Position numbers and translations under genes: made by a program. A stretch of 57,680 nucleotides of DNA, from positions 1 to 57,680 of the IMG/VR virus record IMGVR_UViG_3300044859_001932, one strand, 5' to 3'. The notes beneath the pieces were generated by a model, which worked only from the letters and a program-made list of their open reading frames with translations, had not been told where the DNA came from and searched no databases. Positions 1-6,095 of this stretch are shown one piece after another. The first letter of the stretch is position 1, and every line of letters starts with the position of its first letter. Source of the DNA: a virus.

Positions 1-526
1 GTTGTTCCTCTCCATTAATGGCTGTACTTAGAAAAACTATCTTTTCTTCTCCATTATAATCAACAACTATAACATTACTGGGGTAGATAATCTCAACTAT
101 ATAAGTTACATGTGTCATAAATACCTTATCAAAGAATTTATACTTTTCTTTAAGTATTTCCATTCCCTTTTTTGCTTGTTCTGAAGTGAAGGATCCTTTA
201 GTAGCAAGATGCCATTCATCTTGGTAATAAAAAAGTATACCTAAAGATCCGTCCATTTTTTCTTGTACATAAACATAATCGGCTTTAACCGGAACTTGAT
301 CTGCGACTTCTTCATAGTTAAAGAACTTAGAAAAAGCAGAAGCAATAACATTGCCCTTATCGTCTATTATTGTGCCTCTCATATTTAGCGTAACGTTATC
401 CCAAGCCTCGCTGAATTGGCAATCCCTTGAATAGTTGTAGATATCAAGAGGCAGAGTTGGATGAGGATTCTTTAGCAGAAGTCCACGCTCGATATAGTCG
501 TTCAGTATGTTTAAATCATATTTCAT
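1..526 (-). CDS. T4 Rnl1-type RNA ligase, N-terminal part (runs off window start)
   Basis: About 175 residues are visible; the 3' end lies outside the window. The start is the ATG at 524-526, 2 bp after the stop of the upstream gene. The N-terminal half has the Rnl1 layout: a segment MRGTIIDDKG followed by ASAFSKFFNYEE, then the nucleotidyltransferase motif I QEKMDGSLG, with K90 as the expected AMP-accepting lysine. Family knowledge: such ligases seal broken RNA, typically tRNA anticodon nicks made by host defence nucleases, using ATP. The catalytic C-terminal motifs cannot be checked. A HAD phosphatase of the RNA-repair type lies at 19.7-20.3 kb and could supply the 3'-end healing step. The Rnl1 family assignment is confident; the substrate is inferred. 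Confidence 0.85.
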   Translation of the reverse strand, partial: MKYDLNILNDYIERGLLLKNPHPTLPLDIYNYSRDCQFSEAWDNVTLNMRGTIIDDKGNVIASAFSKFFNYEEVADQVPVKADYVYVQEKMDGSLGILFYYQDEWHLATKGSFTSEQAKKGMEILKEKYKFFDKVFMTHVTYIVEIIYPSNVIVVDYNGEEKIVFLSTAINGEEQ

Positions 527-528
527 CT

Positions 529-996
529 TTATAAGATCTTATTACCATTGTCAAGTTTTCTTTCTATGTGTGCTGCAATATCAATAATAGAATTGCTATC
601 AATCCAGTTGTAATTGACCCCATTAAATGTAACAGAGAAATCCCCATCAGTCCAATCATAAACAGCTGCATCAAACTTTTTAATTTCTGTTGTCTGTTTG
701 TTGATCTTATCTATTATCTTATTTAATATTTCGGAACGGCTTTTACCCCTCTTGCTCTTCGTTCCGAAATATTGTGTTCCTTCGTGATTGGCGCATCTCA
801 GCATAAGATTCAGTGTCTTATAGTCATTCACCTTTTTATAGTTGTCAATGATGTACATTTTTGCTGCTTCAACAATCGATCTGATCTCTGCTACAAATTC
901 GATATATTGAATCTCAAAGTTACCTTCTTTGTATTTTCTACTTTCTCTTATTCCTGAAAGAACTTTTTCTTCAGCTTTTGTTACGTCTACTAGCAT
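529..996 (-). CDS. Hypothetical protein, 155 aa, upstream of RNA ligase
   Basis: Not recognised. The protein is soluble, charged and mostly helical in its first 100 residues, with a Trp-containing C-terminal region (DWTDGDFSV, NYNWIDS). It has no signal peptide or membrane segment. It is the first gene after a 32-nt promoter-like module at 1020-1051 and ends 2 bp before the RNA ligase start, so the two are probably one transcript. A role linked to RNA repair would be a guess from context only. Confidence 0.7.
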   Translation of the reverse strand: MLVDVTKAEEKVLSGIRESRKYKEGNFEIQYIEFVAEIRSIVEAAKMYIIDNYKKVNDYKTLNLMLRCANHEGTQYFGTKSKRGKSRSEILNKIIDKINKQTTEIKKFDAAVYDWTDGDFSVTFNGVNYNWIDSNSIIDIAAHIERKLDNGNKIL

Positions 997-1019
997 AATT
1001 GGGTTTTATTATTCTACCG

Positions 1020-1051
1020 CAATTTTAAATAAATCTTTCGAAATAAAAAAA
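1020..1051 (-). promoter_or_regulatory. 32-nt phage promoter module P1
   Basis: Read on the minus strand: a run of seven T and an A, then a CG step, then the -7-like box TAAAATTG (1020-1027), which differs from the Bacteroidota consensus TAnnTTTG at one position. It has the same spacing as seven other copies in the window (32 nt from the first T to the last G). It lies 24 bp upstream of the 155-aa gene. It also forms the left member of a near-repeat whose right copy is at 4396-4427. Promoter activity is inferred. Confidence 0.55.
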
Positions 1052-1062
1052 TTAAATTGGAA
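1027..1062. repeat. Left boundary repeat of the integron-like island
   Basis: The segment shares AAATAAATCTTTCG exactly with 4403-4416, followed by a similar A-rich tract and TTGGAA versus TTAGAA. The two copies, in direct orientation, bracket the recombinase and all cassettes. Each also contains the 3' end of the adjacent minus-strand gene (recombinase here, dda at the right). They may be duplicated promoter sequence or footprints of insertion. Confidence 0.55.
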
Positions 1063-1852
1063 GTTTTACCTTACTTAAAAGACTATTTGAGACGTGTGTG
1101 TAAATTTCTGTTGTTTTAGAGCTAGAATGCCCTGCTATTTTTTGGATAATTCTTAAATCAGTTCCTGATTCTAATAGGTTAGTGAAAGAGGAATGCCTTA
1201 GTGTATGTATTGATGACCCGTCATCAATGTATTTTTTATAAATTTGCTGACAGCTTCGTATTGAATACCATGAAGAATTTTGCCCATTAAAAAGATAATC
1301 TGAAGGTTTATACTCTTTAAAATATTCTCTTAGCAAAGTTAAAACAGTTAATGACAGCGGAACTATCCTATCCTTTCGACCCTTTGCATTTTTAATGTGA
1401 ATTATCATTCGTTTGGAATCAATGTCCTCGATTTTTAAGTTTACGATTTCAGACACCCTTAGGCCAACCGAGTAGGTTAGGGTTAGTATAGCTCTGTGCT
1501 TAATGTTTTGTATTTTAGCAAGTTTGCTCTTAATAAACTCACCATCAATAACTCTGGGTAACTTCTTTTCCGATTTTGGTCTTTTAAACGAAACCTTGTC
1601 GTATTTCTTATCTAAACCAAACTTATATAAAAACCTTATAGCGTTAATCACTTGGTTCTGTTGAGAAACCGAAGTGAATTTATAGTTATCCAAATAAAAT
1701 TGGAAATCTTTGGAACTACAATGGATTATCTGTTTGTCATTAAGAGTATTAAGAAAATCCCTAATATGACACATATAATTGTCTTTTGTTCTTGGTGAGT
1801 AGTTTAAATATATAAACTTTTCTTCACAAATCTTTATAATTTTTTGGTTCAA
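1052..1852 (-). CDS. Tyrosine recombinase (integrase) next to an attC-like cassette array
   Basis: Site-specific recombinase of 266 aa. It has an N-terminal SAM-like core-binding domain (residues about 5-85, including YSPRTKDNYMCHI) and a C-terminal catalytic domain. All catalytic residues are visible: R132 in VGLRVSE, K160 in GRKDR, H216 and R219 in HTLRHS, H242 in GHSSS, and nucleophile Y251 in IYTHV. The distance between the K160 strand and HTLRH is short and Xer-like, so the extra segment that defines canonical integron IntI is not evident. Position is nevertheless integron-like: its start faces an attI-like GTTATGC core at 1899 and five attC-like sites to the right. It could be the cassette integrase, or an unrelated phage or mobile-element integrase that happens to sit beside the array. 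Family is certain; substrate is inferred. Confidence 0.92.
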   Translation of the reverse strand: MNQKIIKICEEKFIYLNYSPRTKDNYMCHIRDFLNTLNDKQIIHCSSKDFQFYLDNYKFTSVSQQNQVINAIRFLYKFGLDKKYDKVSFKRPKSEKKLPRVIDGEFIKSKLAKIQNIKHRAILTLTYSVGLRVSEIVNLKIEDIDSKRMIIHIKNAKGRKDRIVPLSLTVLTLLREYFKEYKPSDYLFNGQNSSWYSIRSCQQIYKKYIDDGSSIHTLRHSSFTNLLESGTDLRIIQKIAGHSSSKTTEIYTHVSNSLLSKVKLPI

Positions 1853-1898
1853 AGTATTAATTTTAAAGTGTTTAATCTATACTTGTTTATATATAATA

Positions 1899-1907
1899 GT
1901 TATGCTC
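1899..1907 (+). other. attI-like core site
   Basis: GTTATGCTC lies 46 bp upstream of the recombinase start. The leading core GTTATGC is the exact complement of the trailing core GCATAAC at 2085-2091, which bounds the first cassette on its other side. This pairing is what insertion of a circular cassette at attI would leave. Position next to the integrase supports an attI role; nothing else of the attI is recognisable. Confidence 0.5.
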
Positions 1908-2088
1908 AATTAATTTTTATTTTCCATTTCTTATGGTCTTTAATCAATTTATGACATTTGTGGCACACTTTAAAAAGCATCGTTAACTCGAATAAATAAA
2001 AATTAACTGTTACTTTTCTGAAAGTGTAATTGTCGTGGGAGCAATCATCCGTTGTTGTGAATGTGTATGTATTTGATTCTGTAAGCAT
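1906..2088 (-). CDS. Cassette 1 hypothetical protein, 60 aa
   Basis: Not recognised. The reading frame fills the cassette exactly: its ATG lies inside the attC-1 core (read on the minus strand, GTT-ATG-C) and its TGA stop abuts the attI-like core. The protein has a Cys/His cluster near the C terminus (VCHKCHKLIKDHKK) that could bind a metal. Coding status rests on the fit to cassette boundaries, so moderate confidence only. Confidence 0.4.
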   Translation of the reverse strand: MLTESNTYTFTTTDDCSHDNYTFRKVTVNFYLFELTMLFKVCHKCHKLIKDHKKWKIKIN

Positions 2089-2180
2089 AACAATATGTAT
2101 ATGTAATGTGGCTAATTAAATTTATCTGTAAATTGAAAGTATGTGCAAAGCCACACTACACATACATTCAAACGTTAGGC
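2085..2180 (+). other. attC-like site 1
   Basis: Left core GCATAAC (2085-2091) and right core GTTAGGC (2174-2180) enclose imperfect inverted arms, TGTATATGTAATGTGGCT on the left paired with AGCCACACTACACATACA on the right. The two mismatches, 5 bp apart, are A-C on the plus strand and T-G on the minus strand, so the minus strand folds better. TAACAA after the left core and CGTT at the right core match the usual attC orientation along the plus strand. Confidence 0.8.
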
Positions 2181-2181
2181 G

Positions 2182-2586
2182 TTATGCCAAGACCGACTTT
2201 GCGACAATCCAAAATCCACCATAATAACCATTGTGTTCATTGTGGTTTGCCATTTGAAAAACGCCATTACTTGTTTTGACATCTAAAAATTGTACTTCGT
2301 GGTCGCCATATTCATCTTCCATATTTGGAGCATTTTTTAGCTCAAAATCTAAAAGTGTAGTATTTGCATATTCGGTCAAGTCGTCTGCTGTTACCATATA
2401 TCTACTTTCGCAACAACTTTGACCATCATCAAACATTTTCAATCCAGAACCATCTGTAAATTTGAATACCAACTCATTGTTTTCTAAACTTACTTTTTCA
2501 ATTACTTTTCCAAGTGCTGATTTCACAGCTTCAACAGTTTCTTTATTACCACCAAGAGACTGTATCATTACGCCTAATCCTAACAT
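2182..2586 (-). CDS. Cassette 2 protein, DUF7448-like, 134 aa
   Basis: The sequence carries a pattern I recall from a widespread small-protein family of unknown function (recalled as DUF7448): FKFTDGSGLKMFDDGQSCCE, then RYMVTADDL, NAPN, HEVQFLDVKTS and a C-terminal HNEHNGYYGGF. The conserved Cys pair and His residues could be a metal or catalytic site, but no activity is known to me. The stop codon is 1 bp from the attC-1 right core and the start is 56 bp from attC-2, so the gene fills a cassette of about 594 bp. The first residues up to MIQSLGG may be extra; M7 is an alternative start. This is typical integron cargo rather than a core phage gene. Confidence 0.85.
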   Translation of the reverse strand: MLGLGVMIQSLGGNKETVEAVKSALGKVIEKVSLENNELVFKFTDGSGLKMFDDGQSCCESRYMVTADDLTEYANTTLLDFELKNAPNMEDEYGDHEVQFLDVKTSNGVFQMANHNEHNGYYGGFWIVAKSVLA

Positions 2587-2642
2587 ATTTTTTAATTTTA
2601 ATTGTTTACAAATTTTGACTTCCTACCGAGAAAGGCACAAAC

Positions 2643-2775
2643 GCCTAACATCGGTTTTGTGCAAGTGGGGCTGAACGATTAAATTCAACGGCAGTAATTC
2701 TATTTGGCTTTTGTGCTAACTTGAAACTTTTGTGTTCCAAATCCCCACCTGCACAAAGCCGTGAACCGTTATAAC
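2643..2775 (+). other. attC-like site 2
   Basis: Left core GCCTAAC (2643-2649), right core GTTATAAC (2768-2775). The inner arms CGGTTTTGTGCAAGTGGGG and CCCCACCTGCACAAAGCCG pair over 19 bp with two mismatches. The left core matches the right core of attC-1 (GTTAGGCGT, 9 bases) and not its own right core, as expected when neighbouring cassettes have different origins. Confidence 0.85.
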
Positions 2776-2933
2776 CCATTTTTGAGTTTAACCTTATTGT
2801 AGAGCCATAATTTTACTCCATTGGTAGGCTTATTTTTCCAATGTTCTTCAAGCAAATCAATGCTTTCTTTTGATACTTTATTCCACCTATGGAGTAAAAT
2901 ATATTTAACGTATGTTTTTAAAAAATCTATCAT
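2769..2933 (-). CDS. Cassette 3 small protein, 54 aa
   Basis: Too short for a standard ORF cut-off but convincing in context. The ATG is at 2931-2933, 10 bp from the attC-3 left core, and the TAA stop is formed by the GTTATAAC core of attC-2 itself. The protein is Lys- and Trp-rich (RWNKVSKESIDLLEEHW, NGVKLWLYNKVKLKNG) with no membrane segment. Not recognised. It is the only frame that fills this 303-bp cassette. Confidence 0.6.
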   Translation of the reverse strand: MIDFLKTYVKYILLHRWNKVSKESIDLLEEHWKNKPTNGVKLWLYNKVKLKNGL

Positions 2934-2943
2934 AATAAAACGG

Positions 2944-3077
2944 GTTATAACAAAGTATATAAGTAAGTGGCTTTTAACTAGTTTACCCCTATCGGCATTT
3001 ACTTTCTCATAGTCCGTAGTACTCCGTCTATAAGCAATAAGAAGTAAGCCACCTACTCATATACTCAACCGTTATGC
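2944..3077 (+). other. attC-like site 3
   Basis: Left core GTTATAAC (2944-2951), right core GTTATGC (3071-3077). The arms GTATATAAGTAAGTGGCTT and AAGCCACCTACTCATATAC pair over 19 bp with two mismatches 5 bp apart. Both mismatches are A-C on plus and T-G on minus, as in sites 1 and 4. The left core repeats the attC-2 right core over 10 bases (GTTATAACCC). Confidence 0.85.
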
Positions 3078-3146
3078 TCCATGCCTTAGTTCAGTGTTTC
3101 AAATTGAATTTTGTGATGAAAAACAAAAAGAATTTTCTCAACGCAT

Positions 3147-3707
3147 TTATAATCTTCTAATCCTTTTTATTACTGATGCATCCCAAATACAACCAGAATT
3201 TACATCAATAGTATTCATCCAGTAATATTCTTCTGATTTTTCATATAAATTTCTAACACCAAGTTCTTCATAATTTGGAAACTCAATACCTTTATATTCT
3301 TTTGAAACTAAATCCCAATTAATATTGTGTGGATAATTTTGACGTGTACTATATTTTTTTGTAAACTCTTTAAATAAATCTTCTGTATTCAGAATGATAA
3401 TTTCACTCAAATCAAAATATAATTTATAAACATAAACCTCACTATTCATCACACCCTTTAACGGTACGTTTTCCCCAGTGTCCCAAGTAACACCATGTTT
3501 TTTAAAATTAATCCAATTATCACCAAATCCATACCATAAACCAGAAGGTTTTCCATGAACATCTTGATTTTTAACTCTGATTTCAATTTTATCAATTGGC
3601 GTTTTACTTAGATGAATTCTTTCTTTGCTTCCTAATTCCAATCTTTCATTCACAAACTGTTTAAAGTTCTTAATTCTATCTATTTGTTCTCGCATTTCTT
3701 TTGACAT
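3147..3707 (-). CDS. Cassette 4 protein, 186 aa, unknown function
   Basis: Not recognised with confidence. Notable segments are KPSGLWYGFGDNWINF, a central YKLYFDLSEIIILNTEDL, GIEFPNYEEL and a C-terminal NSGCIWDASVIKRI. This pattern vaguely recalls ADP-ribosyltransferase-like folds (an early His/Arg strand, KPxGLWY, late aromatic and acidic residues), but no catalytic triad can be assigned. Residues 13-22 read KNFKQFVNER, the same style as the capsid-targeting peptides of phage proteins elsewhere in the window. It fills the largest cassette (829 bp), with 69 bp to attC-3 and 103 bp to attC-4, room for its own promoter. Confidence 0.8.
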   Translation of the reverse strand: MSKEMREQIDRIKNFKQFVNERLELGSKERIHLSKTPIDKIEIRVKNQDVHGKPSGLWYGFGDNWINFKKHGVTWDTGENVPLKGVMNSEVYVYKLYFDLSEIIILNTEDLFKEFTKKYSTRQNYPHNINWDLVSKEYKGIEFPNYEELGVRNLYEKSEEYYWMNTIDVNSGCIWDASVIKRIRRL

Positions 3708-3810
3708 AATATTTTCTTTATATATAAATATTAAGATTTAAAAAATCCACCCTAAAATTCTTTTTTTTTCGTGTTTCAAATCAACATTAGTACTTAATAA
3801 GTCGGCACGA

Positions 3811-3907
3811 GAGCATAACAAGGTGTATAAGAAAGTTTGCTATCAGCAGTTGTGGTAATTTGAAAGTTTATCCAAGCAAACCTTCTCATACACCCAATCG
3901 TTATATG
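3811..3907 (+). other. attC-like site 4
   Basis: Left core GAGCATAAC (3811-3819), right core GTTATATG (3900-3907). The arms GGTGTATAAGAAAGTTTGCT and AGCAAACCTTCTCATACACC pair over 20 bp with two mismatches 5 bp apart, again T-G on the minus strand. The left core complements the attC-3 right core over 9 bases (GTTATGCTC). Confidence 0.85.
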
Positions 3908-3917
3908 AAATGTTATT

Positions 3918-4226
3918 TTAGATTTTGAGTTTAATCATTTTACAAATCATATCAAATTCATCCATAGTATTACATTCACCATTAAACTTAACAGAGTGAT
4001 TTGGACCATCTTGGTTAAATCCATTATCTGTTGTTGTAAGTTTTACTATGTATGTATTGAATGAATGATTTTTACCATCCATTGTATATTCAGTTTTTTT
4101 AGTTTTTATATATAGAAAAGCACCTTGTCCATCATCTTTCCATACATCACCTTTTTCAAATTTCATTTCGTTGTCAAACTCAAAACTGAATTTCCAACCC
4201 TTTTGTTCAAAATCTTCTTTTTTCAT
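3918..4226 (-). CDS. Cassette 5 hypothetical protein, 102 aa
   Basis: Not recognised. The protein is beta-rich and soluble, with an early WKFSFEFDNEMKFEKGDVWK, a repeated-strand middle and a C-terminal CNTMDEFDMICKMIKLKI that looks like an amphipathic helix. No catalytic motif is seen. The stop lies 10 bp from attC-4 and the start 39 bp from attC-5, so it occupies the fifth cassette. Confidence 0.75.
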   Translation of the reverse strand: MKKEDFEQKGWKFSFEFDNEMKFEKGDVWKDDGQGAFLYIKTKKTEYTMDGKNHSFNTYIVKLTTTDNGFNQDGPNHSVKFNGECNTMDEFDMICKMIKLKI

Positions 4227-4265
4227 ATATTCTTCTTTTATTTGTAAAATCTAAAATAACACATT

Positions 4266-4320
4266 CATATAACAAATGATAAACAACATTAAAACGATTG
4301 TTTATCATCGGACGTTATAA
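4266..4320 (+). other. attC-like site 5 (short)
   Basis: Left core CATATAAC (4266-4273), right core GTTATAA (4314-4320), with perfect arms ATGATAAACAA and TTGTTTATCAT around an 11-nt loop. It is a compact 55-nt site, about the size of classical resistance-cassette attC sites. The left core complements the attC-4 right core over 10 bases (GTTATATGAA). It is the last site before the phage dda gene. Confidence 0.85.
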
Positions 4321-4362
4321 GTAATAAATTAGTTCTTCTTTTGTTATTTGTATCTTTTTCAT
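4315..4362 (-). pseudogene. 15-codon ORF cut by attC-5, possible cassette remnant
   Basis: MKKIQITKEELIYYL then TAA, with the stop supplied by the GTTATAA core of attC-5. It lies downstream of promoter module P2. It looks like the start of a gene truncated by cassette insertion, or a short leader peptide. Weak evidence on its own. Confidence 0.3.
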
Positions 4363-4395
4363 AATGTATAAATTTTAAAGTAACTAAATATAACA

Positions 4396-4427
4396 CAATA
4401 ATAAATAAATCTTTCGGGGTAAAAAAA
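4396..4427 (-). promoter_or_regulatory. 32-nt phage promoter module P2, facing the cassette array
   Basis: Minus-strand reading: seven T and A, CCCCG, then the -7-like box TATTATTG (4396-4403). Spacing is identical to the other seven modules. It points leftward into the cassettes, so it could transcribe cassettes 5 to 1 and perhaps the recombinase. That is opposite to a normal integron, where the promoter is at the integrase end. Confidence 0.55.
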
Positions 4428-4438
4428 TAAATTAGAAT
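4403..4438. repeat. Right boundary repeat of the integron-like island
   Basis: Direct copy of 1027-1062: 14 identical bases (AAATAAATCTTTCG) followed by the same A-rich tract. It overlaps the stop codon of dda and promoter module P2. Confidence 0.55.
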
Positions 4439-5880
4439 CTTTTTAGAACATAAAGCTTTCTACTGGCTCTAGTATAGGAGGTATAAAGTATTCTATTTTT
4501 TTCAATTATATTAAAATTTTGATTTATGTCATCCTCCAGAACAAATGTTGTATTGTATGTGCTTCCTTGCGATTTGTGGGCGGATATTGCGTAAGCGAAA
4601 TTCACATCAGCATACTTTCTAAGGAAGTTGTAGTACACCAACCAGCTTTTATCCTTTCCTTTTTTTTCTATAGCTCTAAGCTTTAGAATATTAGCTAGTT
4701 TTTTAAAATCTTCTTCACTGTCCTCGTGTAAGATTTGTATATTAACCCTTACTGTTTCATCCTCGTCATCAAGATAGCTAACAACAGTTTCATAATACTT
4801 TAGAGTTATCGAAAATGGTTCGGCATCGGGTTGATCTGATATGTGATATCTAAGATCATCGCTACCGATAGTAAAACTATCCACACTGAATTCGTCGTTG
4901 GTGTTCAGAACTATTGACTCACCTTGAATGATCGGATTGTTTGCGATTAGTTTTTCCCCAACCAATATCTTTGATCCTAATGCTTCGTCTCCGTAGATAA
5001 CTTTACGAATAACATCATTCATGGTTGCAACAGTTTTATTTCTCCATGCAATGATCTTTGCATACTCAGAATCTTTTTTAAATTCATCGGTGACAAAATA
5101 GCGTCTTAGTATTTCTGAGAATCCTTTTCTTGTCTCAGGAATATTGAGATTAAGAAATTCTATTCCTTCACCTTTCTCATTTAACTTTGTAACGGGTTCA
5201 ACTGGATTTTTAGCTCTACCTAATTCAGATCTAATAGCCACAGATGATTCGATAATAGCATTATCTTTCTTCTGACGCATGATCTGTTTGAGATTAAGTG
5301 TTTTAATTCTATAACCTGCAGCCAGCTCTTCTCTAAAAGGAATACAATCGGGTTTACCTACTGGAGGAATCTGTGCTGGATCTCCCATGCAGATAATTTT
5401 TATTCTGTCTCTGTATTTTAGTACTTCTTGAAACAGATCATCATTCAGCATCGAAACCTCGTCGATAATAAGTAGCTTTACCGTCTTTATCTTTGGTTGG
5501 AAATCCCCCTGATTAACAAATTCCTGTACACCTTCTTTGGTTATCCTTTCGGTTAGGCCAAGCATTTTATGAATGGTTTGAAACGAAACCCTAGGATTTT
5601 TCAGCCCGCTGGTTTTTTTAATAACCCTCACTGATTTATTGGTTGGTCCTGTAACTGCTATTCTATACCAATTATGAGCTGGGTGTATTACCTCGAGCAC
5701 ATATCTAACAAGCACACTCACACAATAGGTCTTTCCTGTTCCTGCCCAACCCTTCAGAACATAAACACTATCATCTCCCTTATCACAGATGAAATCTCTT
5801 AAATCTTCAAAAGCTGTCTTCTGATCTGAGTTAAGAGATTCTAAATCTATTATTGGTTTTCCTTTTTTAACTTTAGCCAT
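4432..5880 (-). CDS. dda: Dda-like SF1B DNA helicase
   Basis: A 482-aa superfamily 1B 5'-3' helicase. Motif I is GWAGTGKT (residues 44-51), motif Ia TGPTNKSVRV, motif II LLIIDEVSM, motif III MGDPAQIPPVG, and the C-terminal motifs AYAISAHKSQGSTY and LYTSYTRASRKLYVL match the RecD2/Dda family. Length is close to T4 Dda (439 aa), with room for the hook/SH3-type insertion. Family role: early replication, origin firing and moving proteins off DNA. It is followed after 5 bp by a small membrane gene, and its stop codon sits in the right boundary repeat of the integron-like island. Confidence 0.93.
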   Translation of the reverse strand: MAKVKKGKPIIDLESLNSDQKTAFEDLRDFICDKGDDSVYVLKGWAGTGKTYCVSVLVRYVLEVIHPAHNWYRIAVTGPTNKSVRVIKKTSGLKNPRVSFQTIHKMLGLTERITKEGVQEFVNQGDFQPKIKTVKLLIIDEVSMLNDDLFQEVLKYRDRIKIICMGDPAQIPPVGKPDCIPFREELAAGYRIKTLNLKQIMRQKKDNAIIESSVAIRSELGRAKNPVEPVTKLNEKGEGIEFLNLNIPETRKGFSEILRRYFVTDEFKKDSEYAKIIAWRNKTVATMNDVIRKVIYGDEALGSKILVGEKLIANNPIIQGESIVLNTNDEFSVDSFTIGSDDLRYHISDQPDAEPFSITLKYYETVVSYLDDEDETVRVNIQILHEDSEEDFKKLANILKLRAIEKKGKDKSWLVYYNFLRKYADVNFAYAISAHKSQGSTYNTTFVLEDDINQNFNIIEKNRILYTSYTRASRKLYVLKRF

Positions 5881-5885
5881 CTATT

Positions 5886-6095
5886 TTACTCTCCCTTTTT
5901 TAATCGATATAGATTTATAGCGATCACTAATATGTTCATTATTATTATAGGGTATGCCGACAAAAAAATTCCATATACAACAAACATTGAGCATGCTATG
6001 CTGTTTATGATTCTTAGTTTACTGAAATCCTTCATGGTCATTGAGTAAAGAACAACCAGCATTGATAGGTATCCGAATATTTCTATTTTAGTCAT
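5886..6095 (-). CDS. Small inner-membrane protein (YgjV-like), 69 aa
   Basis: The start is taken as the ATG at 6095, which overlaps the upstream stop (ATGACTAA), rather than the longer frame from 6131. There are two or three hydrophobic segments (GYLSMLVVLYSM, IACSMFVVYGIFL, IIIMNILVIAINLY). The spacing of LR, N, C, YG, YP and N residues resembles the half-length repeat of the Imp-YgjV membrane family. Function unknown; cytoplasmic membrane location is expected. Confidence 0.75.
   Translation of the reverse strand: MTKIEIFGYLSMLVVLYSMTMKDFSKLRIINSIACSMFVVYGIFLSAYPIIIMNILVIAINLYRLKKGE

Noticed and set aside
1906-4320. CRISPR array
   Set aside because: The repeated elements are imperfect hairpins with differing cores and genes between them, not short identical repeats with uniform spacers; attC-like sites explain them.
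1899-4320. Phage attP with arm-type integrase sites instead of an integron
   Set aside because: Matching cores pair cassette by cassette across five units; an attP would have one core and arm sites.
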